64,000 nucleotides of DNA, from the NCBI GenBank assembly GCA_015680685.1, contig MNCI01025485.1, positions 68,897 to 132,896 on the forward strand. Reading direction: 5' to 3'. Shown here one piece after another: positions 24,166-34,565 of the stretch (position 1 is its first letter; every line of letters begins with the position of its first letter). Position numbers and translations under genes: made by a program. The notes beneath the pieces were generated by a model. It was not told the DNA's origin. It did not search any database and saw only the letters and a program-made list of their open reading frames with translations. The DNA is from Gnetum montanum. Lineage: Eukaryota > Streptophyta > Gnetopsida > Gnetales > Gnetaceae.

Positions 24166-24748
24166 CCACCTTTGCTGACCAATTGAGGCCCCCAGTTCCT
24201 TTTTAAATTTTTGTTTTATAAATTTCTTTAACTTTTCTTGTTTTTGTTTTGCAACATTGTTCATACTTTTTCATTTCTTTGTGTGATTGTTTGTTTTTTA
24301 TTTTTGTTTGTGTTGTTAGGTTCGTCACCTAATAAGTGCTCCTGATGGTGGTATGAACTGTATTCTATTGATTACTAATGTTTGGTTTTTACCTTTGAGT
24401 TATAATGTTGATACTAAGGTATGGTTCTTTTGATATAACAGGCAATGAGTCCACTTCATCCATGCATTCATAAATTTCTATGGTCTCTCTTGGCTTGGAA
24501 TTGTATAGCCCCTTTCTTAATCATAAAACTATCAATGAATTGGTAATTGGACATTTCTCAAACTAAGGAATGGCTCAAGGATTGAAAAGGGTGTAACTTC
24601 AAGGGGATTTAATGCATTTGTGTTGGCCATTCTCTTGGGTGCTTAGATGTTTTCTTCTTGAGTTTTCCTTACCATTTCGACATTGCTCCACTATCGCAAA
24701 GCTGAGCTAATAAAAATAATAAGTTTTTGCATAGTGTGGTTCTCACGC

Positions 24749-24780
24749 AAAAAAAAAAAAAAAAAAAAAANAAAAAAAAA
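24749..24780. repeat. Poly-A tract with embedded N
   Basis: A run of A is interrupted by N at 24771. Element B has an A-rich (AAAAAGAAAAAAG) tract at the same place in its tail, so it belongs to the element; its true length is unknown. Confidence 0.9.
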
Positions 24781-24845
24781 CATTGTATGGTCTACAAGCA
24801 TTGGTTATGAAACAAAACAAACATGTTTCCTCTAACTAAGGCCTA

Positions 24846-25192
24846 GCGTTGCATTGGTTCAAGATGTGTGCGGCAAGTGGGAACAGATACTAGTGTTAGG
24901 AACAATTAGAACTTAGTTAGTGAATAGTTAATGTAAGTTAGTCACTTAGTTCTCTTTACCTTCCCCTATTAGCTTAAGACATTAAAAAGATAAAATTTAT
25001 AAAAATCATATACCTCAAGCTTACTTAACCATACAACCATGAGAATACAAGTAAGTTTGGGAAGATAGCGATTGATTAACCTTGAGTGTTCCATTAAGGC
25101 GCGTAAGCACTTAGTCCTTGGAGTTCGACCATATCGTGCATGAAATGCTCGTATTCGTATGGTTGAGTGTAGGGGTACCTCGCCACTCATCA
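24846..25192 (+). repeat. 3' LTR fragment of element A
   Basis: The text from GCGTTGCATTGGTTCAAGAT to CGCCACTCATCA matches the last part of the 5' LTR of A. U3, TATA box and polypurine tract were lost by a deletion joining the tail to the middle of the LTR. Confidence 0.87.
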
Positions 25193-28100
25193 GGCACTCT
25201 TGACTCTACTCCAATTGGTAAAGGAGTTTCTTACATTGTCTCATATTATGACATGTATGGAGGTATAGATGCTTAAGAGAACACTCCAGTCCTTGGGTAA
25301 GTTCTCTTCTCTCTTAGCTCTCTCTACTATCTCTTCTCTTCTCTTCTCTTGATGAAGTTTTATCTTGGATGTGTCAACATAATGATCATACGATCATGGT
25401 TGCATTACTTTACCCAAGTATAGAACCACTAATGTGGTTACAAATTAAATCTTGATATGGTAATAAAAGGAGATTAAATGAAGGTTAGATGAGTGTTAGA
25501 TTTTTCATGTGGTTCCAATGCTTCTCTCTTTATAATACATATCTTTGGAGTAATCCCAATACATGTTAGAGAGGATATTTAAGTGAGAGATGAATGCCAA
25601 GTGATAATAGGAGTCAACTTTGACTTTTCTTATTTCTCCTTACTTTATTTTTCTTCTACTTCATATTATCTTTTCCTTTTTTGAATTTTTATTCTCTCCT
25701 TGATGGGTCATTACTCTATATTTTATTTTTATGGAGTCTTTCATTATTCATCATCATTCATACATTTTCAATTATTTTGAATACATCATGAGAATTGGAA
25801 TGATATATTACGTACATCATCCTAATTTGTGATAAAATCCACATCTAACTTTGGTAGTCAACAAGTTATAGTAGCTTCTATAGACAAGGAAAGGATGACT
25901 AAGTAGCAAAGTGCCCTTGACACTCCTATATAGATGACCACCATAGAGCATAAGCAAGTTTTATAGATAGTGTGAATATATGATCTCTTTACTCCTCCAT
26001 GATCATATTTATTTAATGTTGGGTAGTGGTAGATGGTAGTCTCTTTTTATTTTTAAAGATTTTGTTTTAGAGAATAAGTATTATAATTATTTTTTTATTT
26101 ATAAAAAAGAAAAAATTTAGGTTAGGTTGATGGAAAATGTTATAATTTGGCAAAAGGAGAGAGGGGGGATAGGAATGTACCGAAGAAAAAAAATATAAAT
26201 AGGAATGTACTCCTTCATTATAACTTTTTCAAGAATATTGAGAATTGAACACAAGAAGCTTTCTTCATTTTATATGTGTGTGTATGTGCATCGAGTGTTT
26301 AGCTTGAAGCTCTCCTAGTTTTAATCCTCTTATTTTTTTCTTGCATTCTTGCATGATGGTTCTCACACTTTGAAAAGTGAATACTCTTTTATGGGTTCTT
26401 TTCTTAGGTTCTCTCAATATTCCATTGCGTGAATTTTTTAATTGTATGCTTTCTCTTAATTTTCTTTCATAGTTCTCATGTTTTAAGATTCTTACAATTT
26501 TTAAAGTTAATTGAATTTTCTATCATATTTATATTGGTGAATTTGAGAAGGTAAGATATATTTATCTTTAGATTTGAGGGGATTCACTTACAAGCATCTA
26601 ATTTATGCTATTTCCTTCTAATTGTCATGTTCTTTTTCATGGTTGAAGGAACATTTAATATAGATCCTCTTAATTTGATGTTGGAGGCTCATCTTGCATG
26701 TTGTATGAGCTTTGTTCAAGTCTTAGAAGCTTGAGAAGAAGTGTTTCTTTATTTCACTTACCTCAGGTTTTAAGTTTCAATTAGGGAATAATTAAAGGGT
26801 TTTTCATGTTGTTGATGGTTTTTACATGTTGTACAATTTGGAAAAACTCTTCAAAGAATTAATATTTTTCCCATATTTTTTACCTTAATTGTTATGTTAG
26901 GAGGCTAAACTTTCTTCTTCAAGTTAGATTTGCATGTTAAAAATCTTCATACAATCGTAAATATCATCTAAAATGTTCATTTGGGCCATTTCTTAGTTTT
27001 TAAGAGATCACAACCTTACCATGATACATGATGAACAATAATAATCTAACTACAAATTATAGTAAGTAGTTTCATAATTCTAACTAAATCATGATCCATG
27101 ATCAACTCATCATCTTCTATTTTTTTAATCATGACTAATGGATTAAGAAATTGAAGTATAAAAGGTTCAAAATAACCACCATAACCTAAGCACATCATGG
27201 TTAACTCATGGTGTACAGAGTAAATATTTTTTTTCTCTATTTTATAAGATCACAAGCTAATCATGAATCTTGATGAAGTAGAAAACTGTCTATAAACAAT
27301 AACAACATTCATGATGAATTTTAGGGGCCAATTTAAAAGTTAAACTTTTAGAGGAAAGAAGGTGAAGATGATCTCATTCTACAACTATGCTCTAACAACT
27401 AGAATTAGAGCCTCATTGTTTTATAACTAAAGGAGAAAAATGACCATAAAAGACATTCCAAGATGTAGTGTGATATTCAATAGCTTCCAATGTTTTACCT
27501 ATTAGTCTCATCTTGTAAAATCTATCTTACAAATTAATGAAGCTATTAAGATTTTTAGCAATGCTCAAACTTTGACTTTATTATTTTTCCACTCCTCCAT
27601 TATCATTTAGTTATTAGAGTTTATATTTTTTGAGGTTATGTATCGAAGAAAGCTAGAAAGCCAAATAAAAGTGAAGGAAAATAGTTAGAAAACCTTAAAA
27701 AACTTAGTTTTCTGTTAAAAATTAAAGGAAGAGGAGAAAACTTTATTCCATATGAGGAGTTACAAATATTCTCTACTTTTCAAGATATAAATTAAGGACA
27801 AGAGCCTCTCTTGTGCATAATGAACCGCTGTATTTGACTTTGAGTAATGAATTGAGGATGTCTGTCCTTAAGCTTTTCTTTTTTCTTTCATGCTTCATAT
27901 TTTATCCATATGAGAGGATGTTCCAGTTTTGTTCAAGCTTCATGAAGAGCATCCATCTCTTGCATTCTTGTAGCCATTGTTCTCTCATGTTAAAATCTCC
28001 CATGAAAGGTCCTAACTCATGAATTTCTTACAAATTTCTCACATAAATTCTCACATTCTTAGAATTGAAATCTTTTGCAATTTTCATACTAAAAGCCTCA

Positions 28101-28910
28101 TGATTATCTTACAAGAATTTGGTCCAAGTTGAATAGATCATGCATCCAAGAGAAGCTCAATGTTTATTTTTGATGCATGTTTTAGTTGAATCTCTATTTT
28201 GAAATCAAATATGCTTTAGTTGATGTTTTAGCTTTTAATCCATCTTAATTGTTGATATTTACTTAATGCATGCTACTAAATTTTCCTCCAATATGTTATA
28301 TTATTATGTATGAAGTTTTTGATGGAGTATATTAGTATAGATAGAAGGTCTTTAGCATGTTTTTAGTACTATATGTTGTAGAAGAGTGGTAGCCATGAAT
28401 GGTCAAATTTTTCCTCCTAATTTATTATGATTTTCATGTTCAATGTTAAGCCCAAGTCATGTTTGAGCTTCTATCCATATTACTCCACATATTTTTTTAG
28501 TAATTTTAATGTTAAATTGAGCCCTAATGTGTCATAGTTTTATGTAAATACATGGGCATATTTATGCATATACAAGATTTAATTTGTGTATGTTAAAGAG
28601 CAAGTTAATTTCCATGTATAAATGTATATAAATAGATTGCTAATGGCTTTGGTATATGCCTTTAATCTAAACGAATATTTTTGAGTTCTTTAAGTACATA
28701 TGGGATGCCTATTTTGTTGGAAAATTTCATGTTTAGATTTCCATTCATGGAGAATATCATTTACCTCTCATATCTCATCTTGTGATCCTATATGATGCTT
28801 ATTACCTTAGATCAATCCAAGCTATAGTAAAATTAAGCTCCCTAAACTCTCTCCAAGTTGATTCAATCATCAGATTCATTAAATTCTTCATAAATTTGAA
28901 GTTACAGCTC
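25193..28910. other. Unassigned AT-rich region, no gene seen
   Basis: It holds short pyrimidine-rich tracts (CTCTTCTCTTCTCTTCTCTT near 25330), a (TG)n-like stretch near 26275, and a second CATGA-motif block near 26990-27330 (ACTCATGGTG, AATCATGAC, CATGATCCATGATCAAC). Frames are short and unrecognised. Confidence 0.4.
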
Positions 28911-28919
28911 TTTATTTTA

Positions 28920-29490
28920 TTTTTTGATGAAACCATGACTAGACCATGAATCATGTTTTGCATAAAGTTTAGATCATGATTTGTGGTCAACTCATTATGC
29001 AAATAGAGTTAAAATGCCTTTATTTCAGGCCACCATGACATTACCACAACTTGTGGTATTACAACACAAGGCAACCGTAACTCATGATCTTAATAGTTTG
29101 TATGTAAGCATGAAGGGTAGCATATTTTTATTTTCAAATATTACCATGGCCTAATCACAACCTATGTTCAAGAAACCATGAGCTTACCATGACTTGTGAT
29201 TAAGGAAAATTAGTTCAAAAAGTTAAGGGTAATAAGAAAGTACCTGTAGTATCCACCAGGACCTAATCATGACCCATGATGAGGCCACAATGACACCACC
29301 ATGAACCATGGTGGGCAAATCAGAAGCAGGCCATTACTCGTAGTGACTATTTTTAGTATCAAAAATAGACTATGACCTAATCATGACTTCATGATGAGGG
29401 CATCACAACCCATGGTTTATTACCATGAGAAGACCATGATTACACCATGACTCAAGGCCAAGTCAAGTTTTAAGATTTTGATGATTTTAG
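28920..29490. repeat. CATGAxTCATG motif block 3
   Basis: At least a dozen degenerate copies of ACCATGACTTGTGATTA or AATCATGACCCATGATG occur immediately upstream of the copia gag remnant. Position and density suggest the U3/R part of its 5' LTR; ends were not found. Related, weaker motifs occur near 32220-32400 on the far side of the remnant. Confidence 0.5.
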
Positions 29491-29599
29491 AATTCAAACT
29501 CTAGAACCAACCTCTATGAAATCCACAACCTTACAGTACGCTATACCCAATAGAAGCATGGTCTTATGTAGAGAATGGTCTAGTTATTTCTCAAAGTGA

Positions 29600-30840
29600 A
29601 AAAGATCTAACTAGGAAGTAAAGAAGATAATTATTAAAAAATATGAAGCTAGATGATTTATCCAAAATGATGATATGTACAAATCTTAATGAGGCCATTG
29701 GTATAACTAAAAGTACATGTAAAGAGTGTCGGAACACTCTACAAGAAGATTATGAGAACAATGATGCTAATATAAAGATTAAAAAGTTGAAGGTGAGGGA
29801 AAAGCTTGAACATGTGAGGATATTGAAAGATGAACCTTTAGATCACTTTCTAGAAAGACTCACTTTATGTCTTAAAAACATAGAGCATAATTGAAATTAA
29901 TCCATAGAACAAAAGATAAATATAGTAATGTACATATTGTATTAGGACTATAGATTTAAAAATCTCACTAAAAACATATTTCTAATTCAACATATCACAT
30001 CCTATACTCTTGATGAATTGATTTCAAGCTTAAGAGCTCCTCAAGAAGTCAAGAACTTAGCAATAAAGTAAGAGAATATCTAGGTTACCTAAAATCTTTA
30101 ATTATCTTCAAGAGAAATGGGTAATGGTAGAAGAGAAATGGAAAGGTCCAACTTCCAAAGAGAAGAATCTACATTTCAAGACCAAAGATAATTGAATTTC
30201 ATATCAACAAAAAGAAGAAGTTTAAGAGAAAGAGATAAAATTAGAGGTAAAAGATCAAACATCTAATCAAGAAAAAACACATTTGCATCATCTTCATCCA
30301 TCCCATGTCCCATGGTGGAAGTTTTGTAATACAAAATATCACTTGGAGGATAAGTATTGGAAAATGATGGGATTCCAAAACTTCATAATTCAAGAATGCA
30401 ATAATTAAACATGGAGATTCAACTTCAACTCAAGATAAAGATAAGAAAGTAATGTCTCTAACATAAAACTTTTCTTCTTTCTACATATCTAAAGAAATTA
30501 ATTTCTCTACTTAGATCACTGATACTAGATGTAGTAATCACATGATCCCTCATATGGATTATTTGTGTAAGTTTAAAGAGGATAGTGTTGTTGGATCAGT
30601 TAAAGTTGGTGATGAGGCATATGTAAAAATTGAAAGCATTATTAGATGTCACATAGGTCTTAATAATGATAGTCATGTTCAAATTCATGATGTACTCTAT
30701 GTTTCTTAATTATGTAATTATTTAATTTTAGTTGGTCAAATATTAAGAAAATGTGATAATGTTTTATTTGAGAATGATGAATGAACCATCTTAATCTAAT
30801 ATAGTCAAGCTTCTAGGGTTCTTATGTTACAAAATTATAT
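29600..30840 (+). pseudogene. Element I: Ty1/copia gag-protease remnant
   Basis: The frame at 29643-29894 has the copia gag look: EAIGITKSTCKECRNTLQED, then KLKVREKLEHVRILKDEPLD and FLERLTLCLKNIEHN, a helical UBN2-type core. Near 30510-30790 comes a protease block: ITDTRCSNHMIPHMDYL resembles the copia LLDSGCSNHMT motif with Ser-Gly changed to Thr-Arg, followed by SVKVGDEAYVKIES, HDVLYVS and LVGQILRKCDNVLFEND. Neither integrase nor RT was found before 32585, so this is either a gag-protease-only copy or a truncated one. Confidence 0.72.
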
Positions 30841-32585
30841 CGATGATTTGAAGTAATGCACTTCAAAAATTTAATATTAAGTCCAAGGTCATCCAAGCAT
30901 CATATGCTAAGATTGTGATATTGAAGACTTTTCATGCTTTCTACTCCAACATCATGAAGTTTATCAAGAATCAAGTAGACATTGAAGTGAAGTTTTAAGA
31001 ATCATAATAAGAGATTTAAGACACATATTAAAAGGGTAAGAAAAATCCCCTTCCATATTGAAGCTCAAGTAAAAGTGACACTATTTTGGAGTCTAATGTG
31101 TGCTACCTTCATGTCATGTTTTCTTTATTGTACATGTCATTGGAGAAGTTAGTTTATTTTCCATGGTGTAGTCTAAGTCATGTTATTTGGGTTCAAGTCT
31201 CCATGTAATGTATAATATGATACAATTTTATATTTTAAAAATATAAAGAATGTGAAGTAAAATATAGTTAAAGTATGAGTTATTCATGCTAGGTGTCATG
31301 CATCTCACCCTTAGGACCACTCAAATTACCATGTGTTTCCCATCTATGAGTTTGAACCACATGAAGGACATAGGTAAAAAATGCTAATATGTTGGAATTA
31401 CAAGTCTTATCTCCTTATGATTTAATTTGTGCTTATATGAAGTATTTGAAGCCACATTAGAGTTGAGTATGATCTTAAGCATCTTTCCAAATTTCTATTT
31501 ATGGATGTATATGGCTCTCCTCAAACTTAAGGCATTCCATTGAAGTAATAAGAAGAAGGAATTTATCTTAATTTCATGGTATCAATTTTATATCTTAGTT
31601 ATTTTATCTATTTCATTTGAAGATATTATAAGTTTCATGAATTTCAACATTGTTAGCATCTTATTTTAATTTCACTTTTAATACTAAAGAGAAGAAAGAA
31701 GATTTTGAAGCTTGATATCATTGGAGTGTATTCTTTATTACTTCTCTCATCCTTATTCTTATTATTTGTTACAAGTATAAGCATATTCAAGCTTAAAGAG
31801 GATTTATAGCCATTGGAGGAATAAGTTTTGCTAAAAATTTTTTCATTCCTCATCCAGATTTTTTCTCTATCTTAAGATTAACTTGGCTATTGGAGGGCAT
31901 TCCTAGGCATTCTCCATTCACATGAAATCTATGATATTCATTTCACTACTTAGAAATATAATTTTAAATTTGTTCTACACTATCCTAACTAGGCAATCTT
32001 ACCACTATGACTTGCACTTGGATTTATGATAAACCATAACTTGTAGTCCCCTCACACTTAGGAGAAAACAAAGAAATTTAATGCATTAGAAGATGTGGTC
32101 CATCTGTAGTACTTTCATGCTCCACAGAAAAGCCTAATTTCTACTCCACCACAAGTTGAAATGGACTCAAGGTGGGCTTGCATAACTTTCCTCTACTCTT
32201 CTTATCAACATAATGACCCTTGTACTCACAACATTATAATGCACAACTTGTGATCTAGTCATGTTTACTAGTTGTGATAATTTTCTAACCTCTATTTCTT
32301 CTATAACATGACTTATGTTGAAGTTGTAGTCAACTTGAGACTATAAACGATATCCACCATAACTTAGTAATGATCTTGTAAAAGTTATAGTTTGATCATG
32401 CTTAGCTCAAAAAGGTGGAAAAAAGAGAGGAAAACTTAAACAAAAGATTACATGGATCTTGGAATGGCTTTCTTAGAAGTCAATATTTGATGTCAAATTT
32501 TGGTAGTTTGAGGCTAGAAGAATTTGAAGGAGAAAAAACATAAAATAAATTCCTAAGTGCTTCATCAATTTTTATGTAAATAAAT
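30840..32585. other. Region after element I, no gene seen
   Basis: AT-rich with short frames on both strands. Weak CATGA/ACTTGTG motifs near 32220-32400 may be the second LTR of element I. No copia integrase or RT motif was seen by eye. Confidence 0.35.
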
Positions 32586-32610
32586 TGATGAGACGCGAGT
32601 TGCACAGGCC

Positions 32611-32685
32611 GCGATATCGCATACGTGATATCGCATCCGCCGCGATATCGCGTCGTTTCCTACGATATCGCGTACGTGATATCGC
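32611..32685 (+). promoter_or_regulatory. Array of five GCGATATCGC palindromes upstream of TATA box
   Basis: Copies lie at 32611 (GCGATATCGC), 32625 (GTGATATCGC), 32642 (GCGATATCGC), 32662 (ACGATATCGC) and 32676 (GTGATATCGC), spaced 14, 17, 20 and 14 bases apart. The TATA box follows 17 bases after the last copy. Element B has one intact copy in its 3' LTR and two decayed ones in its 5' LTR at the same place. Confidence 0.7.
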
Positions 32686-32701
32686 GGTCCGCCGCCAAAT
32701 C

Positions 32702-32710
32702 TATAAATAA
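32702..32710 (+). promoter_or_regulatory. TATA box of element C LTR
   Basis: TCTATAAATAAGAGG is identical in both LTRs of element B (36698, 42898), at the same distance from the palindrome array. Confidence 0.75.
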
Positions 32711-33547
32711 GAGGTAGGACTCCCCTCATTTCTCATCCTAGGCGTAAAGTAGAGAAGCTTTGGCGGATTGATCACCCCAGAGATAGAATATTTTCCATTT
32801 GCCCACAGTAGGAGTCCCCCAAGTGAACAATTCTTTATTCGAGTAGCTTTGTACCTGAACGCAAGTTGTGTACGGCAATAAAGACGAGCTTTGTGGATAA
32901 ACCTTGCAGTGCATGGATAGGTTTAATTAATGTTATTTACTGCTTTCCTAGTAATGCGGCATTAGTACGACTTGGTTACGAGCGTTGACGAACGTGTACG
33001 GCTAGCTAAGGAATCGGCTACTCATCGCGAGTAGATTCTCTCACCCTACCTCCTAGAACGTGGGACAAGTACGACTTGATTACGAGCATCTACGGATGTG
33101 TACGACTAGTCAAGGAATCGGCTACTTATCACACTTAGGTTAGTTAAGTGCCTCAGTACGATCGCTTCAAGCACATGCGTTACGTGTGGTAATCCCAGTA
33201 ACGATTAGCGTTTGGTAGCCACAGTTGCATAGTTCAGGGTGTGTATGGTAAGTGGGAATGGATGCTGATGCTAGGACTTAGTGTTGTAGTTAGAGTTAGT
33301 TTTAGCTTCTTAACCCTTCACCTTTTAGCATAGGAGATAAACTCTAAAAATACCAAAAAAATCATATACCTCGGACTTACTTAACCATACACCGTGACAA
33401 CAACAAGTAAGTCTGGGAAGACAATGAATAATTAACCCTAGGTGTTCCTTGTGGCATTTAGGTATTTAGTCTGTGAAGTTCAACCGGATCGCGCATGCTA
33501 CGCTCATTTTGTATGGTTGAGTGTAGGGGTACCTCGCCACTCATCAT

Positions 33548-33564
33548 TGGCACCGTTGCTTGGG
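33548..33564 (+). other. Primer-binding site of element C (tRNA-Asp)
   Basis: TGGCACCGTTGCTTGGG lies one base after the LTR; it has three differences from the tRNA-Asp complement. Confidence 0.87.
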
Positions 33565-33690
33565 ACTAAGTGTTTTTATGCCAATTAGAACATTAGGAAA
33601 TCATTCACATCGTTGTGAACCTCAATGAACCCTCAGGTTAATTAGTTAATTAAGAACACAGATAACGGTAAGTAGCACACCAGTAAAAAA

Positions 33691-34316
33691 ATGGCTTCTT
33701 CTCACAAAATTAACTCACCTAAGGATAACATAGAAGACAGTCAACATCATATGCATAACCTAGACCAGCCATGTCCTAAACAATCTAAGGTGACATATAC
33801 TCATCCCGATGAGTATGTGCCGGATTTTACTTTTATTCTCCATTAAGACAAACAGTTGCAGTGGAGAGATATGCAAGGTAACATTGTGTTACCCTCGGAT
33901 CAATCTGTCCCCAACATGCTTCTCCGTGCCTTAACATAGATGGGCATGCAGGAACTATTTGCGGAATACGTTCTGGATAAATTTGACACAAGGGATTATC
34001 ATCCCACAAATGCCCAACGTATTCAGGACGAAAGGCAGAAGAGCCAACATTCATTGTTGAAGGGCAAGGTCCCCTATGTCCTTAGTGAAATAGGAGACGA
34101 GGAACCTCTCATAATGGATTTCTTAGAAAATGATGTTCCTCCTCCTCACAATGGTGAAGAGGTAAGGCATTAGGGCCTTCGATCAACTGTACATGCTACA
34201 GGCTCTGATCCCCATGAGCACCAACTGTTCATGGCAGGAACAACCACTCACACTAAGGACGGACACTTAGATCGTTACAACGATCGGGGTCGAAGTAGCC
34301 GAAGAGAAGGTAAGAA
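33691..34316 (+). pseudogene. gag N-terminal part of element C, cut by gap
   Basis: The start is MASSHK, as in A and B. The block TYTHPDEYVPDFTFILH follows, with a stop (TAAG) in place of CAG, then KQLQWRDMQGNIVLPSDQSV and a second stop before MGMQELFAEYVLDKFDTRDY. The frame at 33940-34173 continues with EVLSEIGDEEP-like acidic text and NDVPPPHNGEE. Both stops are single C-to-T changes from Gln codons, so the frame was open recently. Confidence 0.8.
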
Positions 34317-34565
34317 NNNNNNNNNNNNNNNNNNNNNNNNNNNNNNNNNNNNNNNNNNNNNNNNNNNNNNNNNNNNNNNNNNNNNNNNNNNNNNNNNNNN
34401 NNNNNNNNNNNNNNNNNNNNNNNNNNNNNNNNNNNNNNNNNNNNNNNNNNNNNNNNNNNNNNNNNNNNNNNNNNNNNNNNNNNNNNNNNNNNNNNNNNNN
34501 NNNNNNNNNNNNNNNNNNNNNNNNNNNNNNNNNNNNNNNNNNNNNNNNNNNNNNNNNNNNNNNNN
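34317..34565. other. Assembly gap (249 N)
   Basis: It is an unsequenced run. Element C enters it on the left, while the sequence on the right is the end of an inverted contig copy, so the true missing length is unknown and may be kilobases. Confidence 0.98.

Larger units (their letters stand above)
20014..25192 (+). mobile_element. Element A: non-autonomous Athila-like gag-protease retrotransposon with truncated LTRs
   Basis: It is colinear with element B: LTR, tRNA-Asp primer site, gag, protease, the ATCTCCCC/GGGGGAGAT hairpin, tail, LTR. RT, RNase H and integrase are absent. The deletion junction is the same as in B: after GGGGGAAGCTGGAAATTCCT both continue into CTCTGATAAGACATT. Its 5' LTR lacks U3, and its 3' LTR is reduced to the last 347 bases, fused directly to the tail at CTAACTAAGGC. 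No target duplication can be read, because the outer ends are lost. Confidence 0.85.
32586..33546 (+). repeat. 5' LTR of element C (961 bp)
   Basis: It begins TGATGAGACGCG and ends CGCCACTCATCA. U3 holds five copies of a GATATCGC palindrome (32611-32685) and TATAAATAA at 32702-32710. GCAATAAAGACGAGC near 32875 is a polyadenylation-type signal. An approximately 104-bp tandem duplication starts at 32964 and 33068 (AGTACGACTTGRTTACGAGC). The TTGGTAATCCCA-type repeats lie near 33190-33225. Confidence 0.88.
32586..34316 (+). mobile_element. Element C: Athila-like retrotransposon with CpG-rich LTR, cut by an assembly gap
   Basis: It shows a complete 5' LTR, primer-binding site and the first 200 or so codons of gag, ending in the run of N at 34317. 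It retains far more CpG than its neighbours and its gag frame has fewer breaks, which suggests that it is the youngest Athila-like copy here. Whether it carries pol is unknown. The sequence after the gap is unrelated, so the 3' half is missing from the assembly. Confidence 0.85.

Noticed and set aside
25193-28910. Host gene in the unassigned region
   Set aside because: Only short frames without domain-like text or splice-consistent structure were seen.
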